DNA from: Arachnopeziza araneosa
Lineage: Eukaryota > Ascomycota > Leotiomycetes > Helotiales > Arachnopezizaceae
DNA length: 64,000 bases
Direction of reading: 5' to 3'
Assembly (NCBI GenBank): GCA_003988855.1
Contig: QYAI01000015.1
Span: forward strand, 238,263-302,262
Shown here: in pieces, positions 11,101 through 22,239 of the stretch
Layout: every line of letters begins with the position of its first letter
How positions within the stretch are numbered: the first letter of the stretch is position 1
The notes under the pieces: generated by a model
The model's input: the letters and a program-made list of their open reading frames with translations, nothing else
Told to the model about the DNA's origin: nothing
Database searches by the model: none
Position numbers and translations under genes: made by a program

Positions 11101-14100
11101 CGTTGAGGTTGATGTAATATAATTTCCACATCAAGAGTCGAAGTTATCCAGAGGTGGATGGATGCACTGAGGATTCGTCGGGTTGGGTGTCCGACAACTG
11201 GGCAAGAGCTGGATGGATTTCGGTTGCTCCTGACGGCCGCAGTGGCATGTTTTTGACCGGACCGGTTTCTTACCACACAACAGCTCAAAACCCTTTTTTT
11301 CTTCTTTCTTTCCCTTTCGCCGCTGAAAGGCTTTCTTCTTTAGGTATTGCCCATGACGAGGTAATGTTCAAACTTGGAAAAGGAGCAGACAGAAGCCCAT
11401 GAACTGCGCTTCGACGCTTTATGGGTAATGTGTACGGTGTGATAGTGCGCATGGGGGCCAATTTGGCTAAATGAAGCACCCTCGTCCATTCTGGATCTAG
11501 GTGGGTTACCAACAAATCGACTTCTCGTACAGGATGCAACGCTTTCCGGGGCCGACCTAGGTGCTTGAGTGGGACATTCCCCTCACAGCCAGCCTTCATT
11601 GTGGGTGACCAGCGCCAGGATGGAAATTGACGTCTGGCCAGTCAACGCGGCCGACCGAGATGGGCGCAGCAGGGATCGTCACGTGAATCGTGCTCGTTCT
11701 GAGGCGGTCCGGCCTGCCTTCGGACACACTGACAGCGTCGCCAGAAACTCGACCAGTCTCGCCGGCGCACCAGTTGCACAGTCATGCCGTCTGCTGCACG
11801 TAAACTCGCTTCGAGCGACGTCATCTAACTGATTGGATGCCACACGACGACCGCTCCTCTTATGCATGCTTAGTGCTTAACGGACTTCACCCTCCTCGGA
11901 GGCTCCTACCGAAGTCCCGCTGAATCAAAGCAGCGTGTGCCCGAAGAGTTGTTGCAGAGCGAATGTGGCTTGACCGCGCGACCATGTGTAGGAAAGGCTG
12001 GAGCATGGCCGAATCACTATCAACTCCGTGGCGATGTGGCTCGTTTTCACGGCGCGCCGCGACCTCCGCCCAGCATCAACAACAACAACAGCACGGGAGG
12101 CGGGTGAAAGGATGTTGCGGGCCTTCTCGTTGCGGCACACCTCCACGCTCGTTCTGCTGCTGCGTGCGAATTGGCGGGGAACCTGGAGCGGGTGGGTCGT
12201 CCGGTAGTTTTTCCTTTGGAGGGAAGGTTGTGCTGTACGTCGTGTCCATCGCCATAGGCAGTCGTCCATTTCTCGCGGTTCCTGCGTGCGTCGTGAGAAT
12301 GGCAGCTCAGAATGCTTCCCCACGTCAGCCTTACCCGCCGTCTTTTGCTGCTCCAGATCCACCGCAATAAGGTTCATCGCGTGCTCTGGATCCCCTTCGT
12401 GAGAGCCCACGATTCCTCGAGGCGGCGTGGGTGAGCCAGCTGGCTTGATCAATGCAGGATCGAGCTGCGCATCCACGCGTCGCTATATCTGCACTCCAGA
12501 CCCTTCGCCGGGGCCGCCAGATGAATGATACTGTATATCGGATGATCGACTCCAGCCGCAGCTGCACGTGCGGGGAGAGGGGGTGGAGATGGAGAGGAAA
12601 GGAGCTGGAGCTCCCGCCATGTCAACGACGCTGTTCGTGCACGCTATCCCGGCTGCTTGCGAAGAGTCGCATGAAGATGCCGCTTTCAGGTAGATTGTCG
12701 ACATGAACAGCCACGTGGAAGTGTCCCAGGGCGCCCGAATGTCTCGCACAAATTGAAGAGGTCATGGGAATCTCTCTAATGTCCCAGCAATGTTTGGTGG
12801 ACCTCGATGGCAAACCGTGGAGATCCCTACTTTCGCACCGGTTTCACACTGGTAGAGATGCGTACCAAGGGAACACGAGCCTATCCGAAGCGGTGAGGAT
12901 GAAAAGATTTTGATCTGTCTCTGCTCAATGCATTCATTCTAGCTGACCCGATTGGGGCTCCAGCCGGCCGGCCTACCAGGCCTTTATTGGCTCAATCGTA
13001 CCTCTTCATGCGATTCGGTTTCTTCTCCGATGCTTCTCAACGACACCCTCTATCTCTCTCGGTCCCCATATCCTTGCTCGGCTGGATCCGAGCACATCTG
13101 AACATCTCGCCCTGCCAAGCCAAAGTCATAAAATGACAAACATCTCCTCCGACCAGAGTGATGTTGCTGACGCAGATGTCGAACGGCCAGGTTTCCCTTG
13201 CCGTCTCTTTTGCTTTCCCGTCTCTTTCTCAAGGTCCATGTTGCCGTGGAAGCATCCTGGCGACGCCTCCTTAGTAATGATTACACGTCCTCATCCGATC
13301 GTACTCGTATCCTATCTGCATCACAATCTTGAAGTGAGGCGGCGGTGCTTCGATGATGGCAAGTGCGTCCTATGGGATCTGAAGGATTTTTCGCATGGGA
13401 GGGAAAACCAATCCCCATTTCATCATCACTACACCCCTTCAAGTTGTTGCTTGGATTGCCCATTGGCATACTTTTATCAGCTATTGACCTCGTCTTTGCA
13501 GTTTCCAAATCATTTGGCCTCCAGCTCATCCTGCATATCTTTTTGTTTTTGGAGGCATCAGACCTCATTGTCCATATCTGTCAGTACGAGGTCCACAGTT
13601 CAAGTGAACAGTCCTATGTCCTCCTTGGATTCGGAGGCGGAGAAATGGGGCTTCTTCCGTCTTCTTCAATATGTCGCTTATTCTTTCCTGCCGTCATCGC
13701 ATATTGTTCTCAAAAAAAGATGTGGTGTGGCAGCTCGAATCATCCGTCTTGATTGGCTGAGAGCCTTTGGTCACCTGACAAGGCCGAAATGTCGCTTTCA
13801 AGCTTTTTCTAGGTTGAAGTCTTCCCTTTCATTAGCGGTATGAATTCGGTATGCAAATATCGCCAGGTGTCTCACCTAGGCTTGGAGGCTGGTCACAAGG
13901 AACACAATCATTTCAATAACGTCCGGGTCTTTATCGACTTCAGAATCGTATTTGAGTAGAATGTCTCTCTTCTTTAACAAACAATTTACAAGAATTCTTC
14001 ACTGTTTGTTATTCTTCCAGCACTGCCTTTCATTAAGTCTTGCCACCGAGACGGATCAACTCTCCTAGCCTCTCCGCTTCATTGCAGCACGCCCACCAAA

Positions 14101-16003
14101 GATCAATATCAGAGCCAATCCACTCGGCTAGCCTTTGGACGTCCACATTTCTCCGACGTCTTTGAACCCACATTCGAAGTTACCATGGATACATTGTAGG
14201 TTTAGACGGAGATGTGGCGACTTGGACTTGGTAAATGTGCTCTGATCAAGTACGTATCCTTTAGAAACGCTATCTAATCGCCCAAAATAAAGATAACCCC
14301 CAACTGATGGGCGTCGTCCGCTAGCATCAAGCTCCAGACGGCGCTTCTATCCAAGCCTAGCGCCTAAGATACCAAGGAACAAACCATTGTTGTTACTTCT
14401 TCCTTGGTATCTGGTGGTCAACGATTATTAGAATTAGGATCGAATTCCTCCACACCCGACACGATTTGATATGTTCCACTCTTGTCTCTGCGGCCATGAA
14501 AAAAGAGGGGGCACTCATTTGTGTTTGTCACAGCACATAGCTGCCTACAACAATACTACTCCATTTATGTGCCAGCCCAATACGATACATTGCGCTAATG
14601 CAACCAAACGATTGTTTCACAAAATTTCGCAGAATATTGAATGCGTTTTACTCCAAGCTGATGAAGACTTTTCGGCCTTGTGTCGATTTCACCGCATACA
14701 CCCAACCTCAAAGCAATCTTGAAGCGGGGTATCAAAAGTCTCATTTCTGCGCTCCACATTCCCATCCAGATATTCTTGACAGAGTTAAGGCAATTTTCTT
14801 TTCCTATCGCATTTTCGTCAGAATCAATAGTTCGATTTCTGAACGGTACGGCTCTTCCCTCGTTTTGCACATGGCCGCTTGGTGGCATAAGGGATCAGCA
14901 GCGATGGAGCTTGCTCTGGGAGGTCTTTCCCGATTTTCTACTGGCTTCCCGAGTCCAAGATTAGATATTTTGCTGGCCGAGTGGACTGTGAAACCTTGCC
15001 AGCCGAGATACAGAAGGATTTTGGGAACTCCGGTATTCCGTCCACCTAACATATATTTGCATATTGTCTCTACCAAAACAACCCGGACTCTGGCGGGAAA
15101 TCGAGGAATGCTTGATAATGGAGCGGCAGTATCATATGCCGCAAGAAGAGACATGAACCCGAAGCACTGGCAAGCCACCCTTCCGCGCACCAAGTGTTCG
15201 GGCTCGATATTGATCTGAGAGCTCGCTTCGATTACTCTTTAACGGCGGCGGAAGCCTCTGCTTATTCTCCTCCCGTCGCTTGCAGACTGAGAGGTCTTTG
15301 AGCCACAAAATTGTTTTGAGTAGTGCAATGGAGCGGCCCGTTTGAAGGACAACGCCACAGCCCTTTAAACACATAGACCGTCTTTAGCAAAGCAGAATTA
15401 TCAGTCTCACATTAAAAACTCTGGTACAGCTTCCCAGCTTAAACATACATATCCACTAAAGCAGAACTACATTTTGAGGGAAACGGTCCTTAAAGTTCGA
15501 TTATACCTGCTCCCAACTCTTGTGCTGCACGTCACCCCTCCTCTGTGGTGGCGACGCCTCAAGTGGACGATGGTAGACGGGAAGGTGGAACGAAGCACTG
15601 CTGTGGCGGGAAGCTAAAGATATCGAAGATTTACATCACTACCACGTTTTTAACCGAATTAAGTTGGCATCCCAAAACAATCATAAAGTGGAATCAAATC
15701 CAAAAGAAACCAATAGGATTGCTAAGAGCACTGCTAGTCTACAGCTCGTCTCCCAGCACCATGAGTCTTTTAGTTCCGGCACCGGTGAACTGTTCCGGTC
15801 GCCTTCTGGCCTCCCCAGACCCTTGGACCGTGTGATCTTCTACACCTCCGAAGAACAGTTGACCGCCAGGCGATATGCAATATTTGGTATCAATGGTCAG
15901 TTGCGGAATTATGTGGACGGGGTAGGTATAAAGAGTCTGCAGATCCTGCTGTTTCCAAACATCTTCAACCATCTCTAGCATCTTCAACTGAACAAACATT
16001 AAG
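11101..16003. other. 4.9-kb gene-free region upstream of the Zn2Cys6 regulator
   Basis: No gene is supported here. Long frames near 13133-13843 (plus) and 14598-15218 (plus) have no recognisable domains, odd composition and heavy overlap with frames on the other strand. The first half (11.6-13.0 kb) is GC-rich with CAA and CCG-type low complexity; the second half is mixed. TCACGTGA lies at 11679-11686 and a perfect 13-bp inverted repeat at 14367-14412. The region could be an extended promoter or leader of the regulator, or hold non-coding transcripts. Confidence 0.5.
14367..14412. repeat. perfect 13-bp inverted repeat (hairpin)
   Basis: Arms AGATACCAAGGAA (14367-14379) and TTCCTTGGTATCT (14400-14412) are perfect reverse complements with a 20-nt loop. 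Its role is unknown; it could be a structured RNA, a cruciform or the remnant of a small element. Confidence 0.75.
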
Positions 16004-18079
16004 ATGTTGACTCTTTCCTCAATCCTCTCGGTCACTCTCTGTGCCATCTCAACTCTAGCTGCTCCAGCTTCTCAACCAGAGGAAAGGAGTTCACTTCCTC
16101 TATTAACTCTTCCGTACGGAACATATCGAGCATCGAGTTATGACAGCACCAACGATGTAAGCTCTTCCAATACCACTGACCTGACGTGTTGCTGACTTTC
16201 AATCACAGATCTATCTGTTCAAGAATATAAGATATGCTGCTTCCCCGTTGGAAGCCTCCGTTGGGCTCCTCCAGCTCCTCTGGTGAAAACACTACTATCC
16301 AAGACGGAAGCTATGGGAATATCTGTACTCAGGGTTCCCCGCCTGGTTTGGCATTGTAAGTAACCATTCTCAGAAAACTGTAGGTCGATTCAATGCTAAT
16401 TCAGAGTCTAGTGGTGTGTAGAAATCTTGGCCTATGTCTCAAAAGTGTTTCTCACATTCTCTCATCAGATCTCGGTGGAGCTGAAGACTGCTTGTTCCTT
16501 GAGTATGGGTGCCTCCTCTTGCTTGGCTAGTAGATATACTAACTAGCCTCAGCGTCTGGGTGCTAGGTATTGCGCTTATCCTACCAATTCCGTTGCCAGT
16601 TTTTCCAGTCACCGTTTACACTCATGGAGGGTGCGTTCGGCCCTCTCTTCTGGTTTCATTTAAGCTGATACTGATTTTGAAAGTGCCTATCTATTTGGCG
16701 CGAAAGAAGAGGGTGTTGGTACTGGACCAATCGTGGCTGCTAATAACCTCATGATTTTTGTTTCAATGAACTATCGAGTGAGTCCCGCTACTTTCCGTCA
16801 TATCCAACATTCGAGCTGACAGGATTATAGCTCGGCTCTTTCGGTTTCCTTGCTGGCTCAACAATGGAAAAGCAAGGCTTGCCCAATGCTGGTTTCTATG
16901 ACCAAAGAGCTGCATACCAATGGGTAAGTATCAAAGTTTAACACTGCATAACTCCTAGCTAAACCACCACAGGTTCAAGATAACATCCATTTGGTTGGCG
17001 GAAATCCGTTAGCGGTCACAGCATGGGGAGAATCTGCTGGGGCTGGATCGATCTTGCACCACATCACACAATTTGGTGGAACAAGAGATCCCCTTTTCTC
17101 CAGGGCAGCTTTGTTAAGCGTTGCCTCTGAGGTGTTTGTCGACCGCCGAGGGGAAGTCGAGTCTTTCTATCAGGAATTCCTCAACTTGACTGATTGCCTC
17201 GGGCAGTCAATCTGATGCATTCGCGTAGCTCCTTTTGCCACCTTGAAAGCCGCCAATCAAGCTCTTATCTTGGATGTTCCTCCATCTGCCTTCAAACCAG
17301 GTCCCGCTGCTGACGGCGCCTGGGTCCGTCAAATGCCAGCACTCGAGCTCGCTTCAGGAAACTACTGGAAAGCCTTGACTGGCCTCATCGTCTCACATGT
17401 CGCTAACGAAGGCTTCGTTTTCGTTGATGGCGAGATTCAGACCGATGCACAATTTGATAACCTGGTTAACTTCATTATTCCTTCCTACGCTCCCACTGTT
17501 CGACAAGCTGTGTATAATTACTACCCAACTCCCGGCATCCCAGGGCAGCCATACACGGATGAAAATGGCCGCACCATTCAATTTCTAGATGACACAAACT
17601 TCCTCTGCAATTACCGCTATTTGAACAAGGCCTTCGCAGGTAGAGTCTGGTTCACTCAATACAGCGTCGGCAACGCCTTCCATTCTGATGATCTCGCTGC
17701 TCTCTTCTATCCTCTCACAGGTGCTGCTTCTGCTACCTTGGATCAGATCTACCGCGATTATTAATCCTACTACTCATCCTTCTCCACTACTGGTACTCCT
17801 GACATCTTCCGCCGATACAATGGTAGCCCCGCAACTATTGCATGGCCATTGACCTCCGGACAGGAGAGCGAAGACCTGACCAACGTTCTAAATGTTGGTA
17901 ACAGCAACTTCACCCTGATCTCAGACACCGAGGCCCTGAACGACCGCTGCACTTTCTTCTTGAATGTCCAGGCTGCTATCACGCTTGCTGGAGGCTATGT
18001 CCCACCCGGAGGAGCGGTCGCCAATAACTTGGGCGTCACCAACGCTCACCCAAGTGCAAACTATACCACCCCCAGCTAG
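16004..18079 (+). pseudogene. broken secreted type-B carboxylesterase/lipase
   Basis: The remains of an alpha/beta-hydrolase of the carboxylesterase type-B family, once probably a secreted esterase or lipase. An intact signal peptide (MLTLSSILSVTLCAISTLAAPA) opens exon 1 (16004-16156). Family motifs appear in order: FKNIRYAA, GGAEDCLFLD, the oxyanion motif HGGAYLFG across an intron, MNYRLGSFGFLAGS, GNPLAVTAWGESAGAGS (nucleophile Ser near 17030) and HSDDLAALFYP. Introns still have proper ends. The gene is disabled: the frame is lost twice between about 16239 and 16285, lost again near 17200-17230, and an in-frame TAA stands at 17762-17764, after which the homologous frame continues to 18079. 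Sequencing error could explain one lesion, not all. The substrate cannot be inferred. Confidence 0.85.
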
Positions 18080-18835
18080 ACGGTAGGACATGGGAACAAA
18101 ATAATAAACCAAAAATACTGCAAGAGTAATGTTTATAATTGAAGGGCGTAGACGACTAGGATGGATTCGGTACCGCAATACAGAACTAGTAATGTCAAAT
18201 CATACATCGTGCCTCTCTTGTCATGCAACTTGAACTCTTCAAATATTCATCAAGAATCTCTCAAACATCATCCACCCCCCGCATTACCTGAACCAGCCTT
18301 CTTCGAAGATACTGATATCCTGTCTTGCTATCCAGACGGAGTCTACAGTGAAAACTCACCACACATCCAAGACTTCCTCCACCAGAGCCGACACCCAACA
18401 CAACCGCGAGCCAAGTCCAAAAGCACTCAGCAAACCATACCGCAGATGACAGCTCCAGCCTAGAGAGCACGAAATAAAGTATGCAAAGTCGTTTTGGACG
18501 TCAAGACTTGTTGGATATCCGCATGTTGCATTGTGACTGGCGGAGGGGAGCTGGAGGTTTGTTTGACTTGGCTCACTCCTCCTGCTGGAGGTAAAATTCA
18601 ATGGTGATTGGAAGAATGTTGTGCTGGGATTAAACAGGAGATAATCAGGACGCGAGTTCGGGTTCATTTGAGCAGTCTGAGAGTATCGCCGGATATCTCT
18701 TTACATATTTCACGGGTTCCGGGTTCTCTTGAAGCGGCCATTGGACTGCGTGTCAGGAGATACCATAGTGAAGAAGATGATGGTTTTTATGTACACAACG
18801 ACATTAAAGAACAAAGTGTTACCTCGAGCAGAGAC
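18080..18835. other. intergenic, no gene seen
   Basis: An interval between the carboxylesterase relic (plus) and the NDH-2 stop codon (minus). Short frames on both strands lack any recognisable feature. It should include the 3' flank of NDH-2. Confidence 0.45.
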
Positions 18836-20836
18836 TTAGAAGCGAGATATATCCCTACCAAACACCCAATTAATTGACCTAAATCGTTAGTCTTATTTTT
18901 TAAGTATAGTTAAAATTGCTCACCAGTAGATAGGAATCAGAAGCTTGTTTCTCCAGCTCACGGTTTGCGTCAAATATGCTCCTCTCCATATCAACCACGC
19001 TACTCTCCTTTTCACTGTTAGCATCATCTTGCTCTATACCTCAAGTAAAAGTCTCACCCCTTGATGCCCTTCCCAGAATCAGCCTGCATGATTGCTTCCT
19101 GGTTCCCGAGATAAGTCATAACGCCCAAATTCTTAAATTCAAAGCCATTTTCCTCCAAGCTGCCTCTACTCAATTGCTTTCCTAGCCACTTCGCCTCCTG
19201 ATTAGCCACTTGAGCAGTTGCAGGGAGCTGAGCCTTTTCCATCACAGCAACGTCACCGATCGCAAATACGTCTTTCATGGTGGCTTCTGTAGTCTCAGTC
19301 GACCCTTTTCGAGGAATCAGCTTGACATGGAAGCGATCATCAACCATGAGACCACCTGTCTTTGGGTGTCGCTTCAAGGACCACTTTTGGTCAGATGGGG
19401 AAGTATGGAGAACTGCTGAGAGGGATGCTGAAGCAATTGGGTAGGTATGGACGTCGTCTAGAGCCTTTTGTATGAATGGATTCATCATCAATCCGGTTGA
19501 CCACACGCACATCCCCACCCCGATTTCTCCATCCTGTTTTGTTTTCAAAGTGAAGCCACCGCCATCAGCGTCCGGATCTGATGATCCTGGAAGTCCAGGC
19601 CTAAGTGCAAGAATGTGATGTTCCGTTTTGACTTGGATTCCATCCCTCTTAAAGAGTTTGAGGGCGTAGTCTGCCAAACTGCTATCGAACATTGGCAAAA
19701 TTTTCTTTGCCACGTCATAGATAGAAATTTTGATGTGAGGGATGAGACTTGGGTAGAGCTTGCGAAGATCTTCGTGGCAAAGATCAAATAACTCTGCTGC
19801 AAACTCGACGCCAGTCGCTAACTACTGTTAGATGGTACGCTTGTAGAGCGTTGAGGAGACTCACGGCCACCGCCAACAACGGCAAAATTAAGCAATTGGT
19901 CTCTCATTTTCTCAGTTGTTGTGGGCAGTGAAGCAGTTTCGAAGCCTGGGCATGGTTAATAATTAATTCCAAAGAATCACAAGTACCTACATTCTAATAT
20001 TCTTCGTCTAATTTTTCTAGCATCTCCAACATCTTTGAGAAAGAAGGCATTTTCTCTGACACCAGGAGTACCAAAGGTTTGACTGTAACATCCGACCGCA
20101 ATCACCAACTTGTCGTAGTTCAGATCGAATAGCTGCCCTTTCTTTTTCAAGCGATGAGACTGATCGGCTTCGGAGAGACTTGCAGCCATATAACTCTTGC
20201 CCGAAGAGTGTAATGGTCTCCTTACAGTGGCTTCCTCCACCCGGATTCTCTTCTCATTAAAGTTAATATCATCTGCCCAACCCTGGAAGAACTCAACTCT
20301 GAAGGATATCAGTACAAGCTCTTGACAGATAATTTGGTAGCAGGAGAGCTGAACTATCGAGACATATACCAAGATCCTTGGCTCATATGATTATGAGGTC
20401 AAGTGCAGGGACATATTGAACATACCCTTTTCCCCGTGCCCTCACAGACTCGAGAGTGGTACGAAACTCAAGAGTTCCAACTGCGGTAGAAGCTAGAAGA
20501 GGCGTGAAGACAAAATATGATCTAGGAGAAACCACAACCGTCTGGAACTTCTTCTTGTCCAACTCTCGGGATAGCACAAAGCCTGACCAACTGGGGAATC
20601 TCAGTTAAAAAAAATTCTCTTTGGTATATGACTGACTGACCCTGATCCCAAGATAACTACACGCTCACGATCTGAGAATGATTAGTGTGCGATCAATGAG
20701 AGTGCATATAAGACTCGCCTCCTCTTGTTGCATCAAGCTCTTTTGTTGACAAACTTCGCCGGAGAACCTCTTTCAGCGCTGTGATGCTCGGCTGAGCCCG
20801 GCTACGCAATGCCGAGTTTACTAGGAAAGAAGTCAT
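18836..20836 (-). CDS. type II (rotenone-insensitive) NADH dehydrogenase
   Basis: A mitochondrial inner-membrane FAD enzyme that passes electrons from NADH to ubiquinone without pumping protons. Eight exons encode 529 aa: 20836-20719, 20671-20641, 20590-20426, 20298-19991, 19945-19865, 19817-19058, 19007-18924 and 18878-18836. An Arg/Ser-rich presequence (about 1-40) precedes the FAD-binding loop VVILGSGWSG (about 44-53). The NADH-binding loop is VVGGGPTGVEF (about 230-240). Near the end lie FAIGDVA, a GRVAWLIWRGAYLT-type membrane-anchor motif and the C-terminal FGRDISRF. The first intron uses a GC donor (GCGAGT); the nearby GT would give a stop. No EF-hand is visible. Whether it faces the matrix or the intermembrane space cannot be told from the sequence. 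It is divergent from the gene at 21361. Confidence 0.95.
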
Positions 20837-21360
20837 AGTTCGTATCAAAAAACGCAAAGAAGGAGTCAAATTCTTTCATTACAGAACTGAGTTTAAGTCT
20901 TAGTTCAAACGCGGAGCACATGAAGGCTGATGCCCGACTTTCTCCGAGGCGGCCAAACGAGAATGAGGTCACTGGGCGCCTCTACTAATCAGACTGTAGT
21001 TGTGCAACAATATCTCTTCTCCTTGGAAAGAATCTCAAAGCATGTGATAAGAAATGGAGAAGTAATTTGCATGTGTTGTAGAGTAAGTTAGCTTGTGAAA
21101 GTTCAAGAGGACAAAATCATCGGAGCAGTAAGTTGTATCAGAAGTTATCAAGCTTGCATAACTTGAACGTGTAACAACATCGGCAGCGAATCTGTCCAGA
21201 AGAATTTAATGTCTCCAATATGATGGAAAAAAAACCTACACTGGTGATGTTTGCAGGGGCGAGGTAAGCAGCTCGCCAAGACAAGGCTGCAACTCTTCGT
21301 CAGCCGCAACACTTTCCCTCGCCAACACTCTCTTTTGTGACTCCCTCATGCTTCTACGTA
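20837..21360. promoter_or_regulatory. shared promoter of NDH-2 and the gene at 21361
   Basis: A 524-bp divergent intergenic region between two start codons. The right end is rich in C and T just before the ATG at 21361. No TCACGTG motif was found in it. Confidence 0.45.
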
Positions 21361-22239
21361 ATGGCGCCAATTCGTAGATACTTGCGAATCACAAAATACT
21401 CTGTTCTCGAATGTCGCATCTATCTCGACAATCCCGCCCTTGCTGAGAGCTGGCTACTGAATTCTCGAAACCCTGTCCTACCTCGCGTCATTGAGAGTGT
21501 TCGACCTTTGGTGCTCCCGAAACTGCGCGAAGAGAACGAACGAAGTAAAGGCAAAGGTGGCAAAAAGAGGGGTGTGAAGGATGTCGTCGTTGAAGGTATT
21601 ATCACCGTCACAGATTGTACATCGGAACTAATGATAGCAGAGGATTTCGACGTTTCAATCTTCTTGACTGAGACGAGCACACGACATACTCTGCTTACGA
21701 AGCAGAAGCATTTCAAGGAGACTGGGAAAGTGTCTTTGGTTTCGAATTCTCAAAAGCTCACAGGCGGCGATACAAACGACACAGCAATTGAAGTTGATGA
21801 AATACCAGCCATTCTTAGGGAAGAGAACGGGGAAGACGCCTTGAACTTACTGGATCTGCCGGATGTTGAAGCAGACGTCTCAGACGCAGACTCCCTATTC
21901 GTATCCGAGCACGGTGGTCCTCGCAGATCCAAACGAGCAAGAAACACGACGAATACTGAATCTTCTCCGTCCTCCTCCCAAGGCTCTGAGCCTCAGTCCA
22001 AGCGCAGGAAGGACATGAATCCTCAACCCGCCGAGGAGTCTGACGACAAGAAGAAAATGGCTATGTCTACAACCTATGACGGCTTTTCTATCTATGGCCG
22101 CGTGCTCTGTTTGGTGGTCAAACGCAAGGACAAAAAGGGGAAAGGACTAGCAGTCTTGGAAGGCGGCCAAGCAAGAATGGAGAACTGGATCACTTCAACA
22201 CAAATGCTAGTGGAGGGTGATCGAGTTGACGACGGATGA
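21361..22239 (+). CDS. unknown protein with conserved-looking N-terminus and nuclear signals
   Basis: A single exon of 292 aa that I cannot assign to a family. The first 130 residues look folded (MAPIRRYLRITKYSVLEC; VLPRVIESVRPLVLPKL; FDVSIFLTETSTRHTLLTKQKHF). A long acidic stretch follows (EVDEIPAILREENGED; DVEADVSDADS), then basic clusters resembling nuclear localisation signals (RRSKRAR, SKRRK), and a short ordered end (YDGFSIYGRVLCLVVKRK). The open frame continues 24 nt upstream but only from a GTG; the ATG at 21361 has good context (CGTA before it). The layout suggests a nuclear, chromatin- or DNA-related protein, but this is inference. Confidence 0.8.
   Translation: MAPIRRYLRITKYSVLECRIYLDNPALAESWLLNSRNPVLPRVIESVRPLVLPKLREENERSKGKGGKKRGVKDVVVEGIITVTDCTSELMIAEDFDVSIFLTETSTRHTLLTKQKHFKETGKVSLVSNSQKLTGGDTNDTAIEVDEIPAILREENGEDALNLLDLPDVEADVSDADSLFVSEHGGPRRSKRARNTTNTESSPSSSQGSEPQSKRRKDMNPQPAEESDDKKKMAMSTTYDGFSIYGRVLCLVVKRKDKKGKGLAVLEGGQARMENWITSTQMLVEGDRVDDG

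Noticed and set aside
13133..13843. 236-codon open frame on the plus strand
   Set aside because: No domain, no credible start context, Cys/Phe/His-rich random composition and strong overlap with open frames on the other strand in the same place.
14598..15218. 206-codon open frame on the plus strand
   Set aside because: No recognisable motif; another long frame lies opposite (14804-15193 minus); no splice pattern supports either.
16550..16760. An 81-codon frame (16509-16754) through the carboxylesterase relic
   Set aside because: The part around 16631-16690 is an intron whose splicing restores the HGGAYLFG motif, so the unspliced frame is not meaningful.
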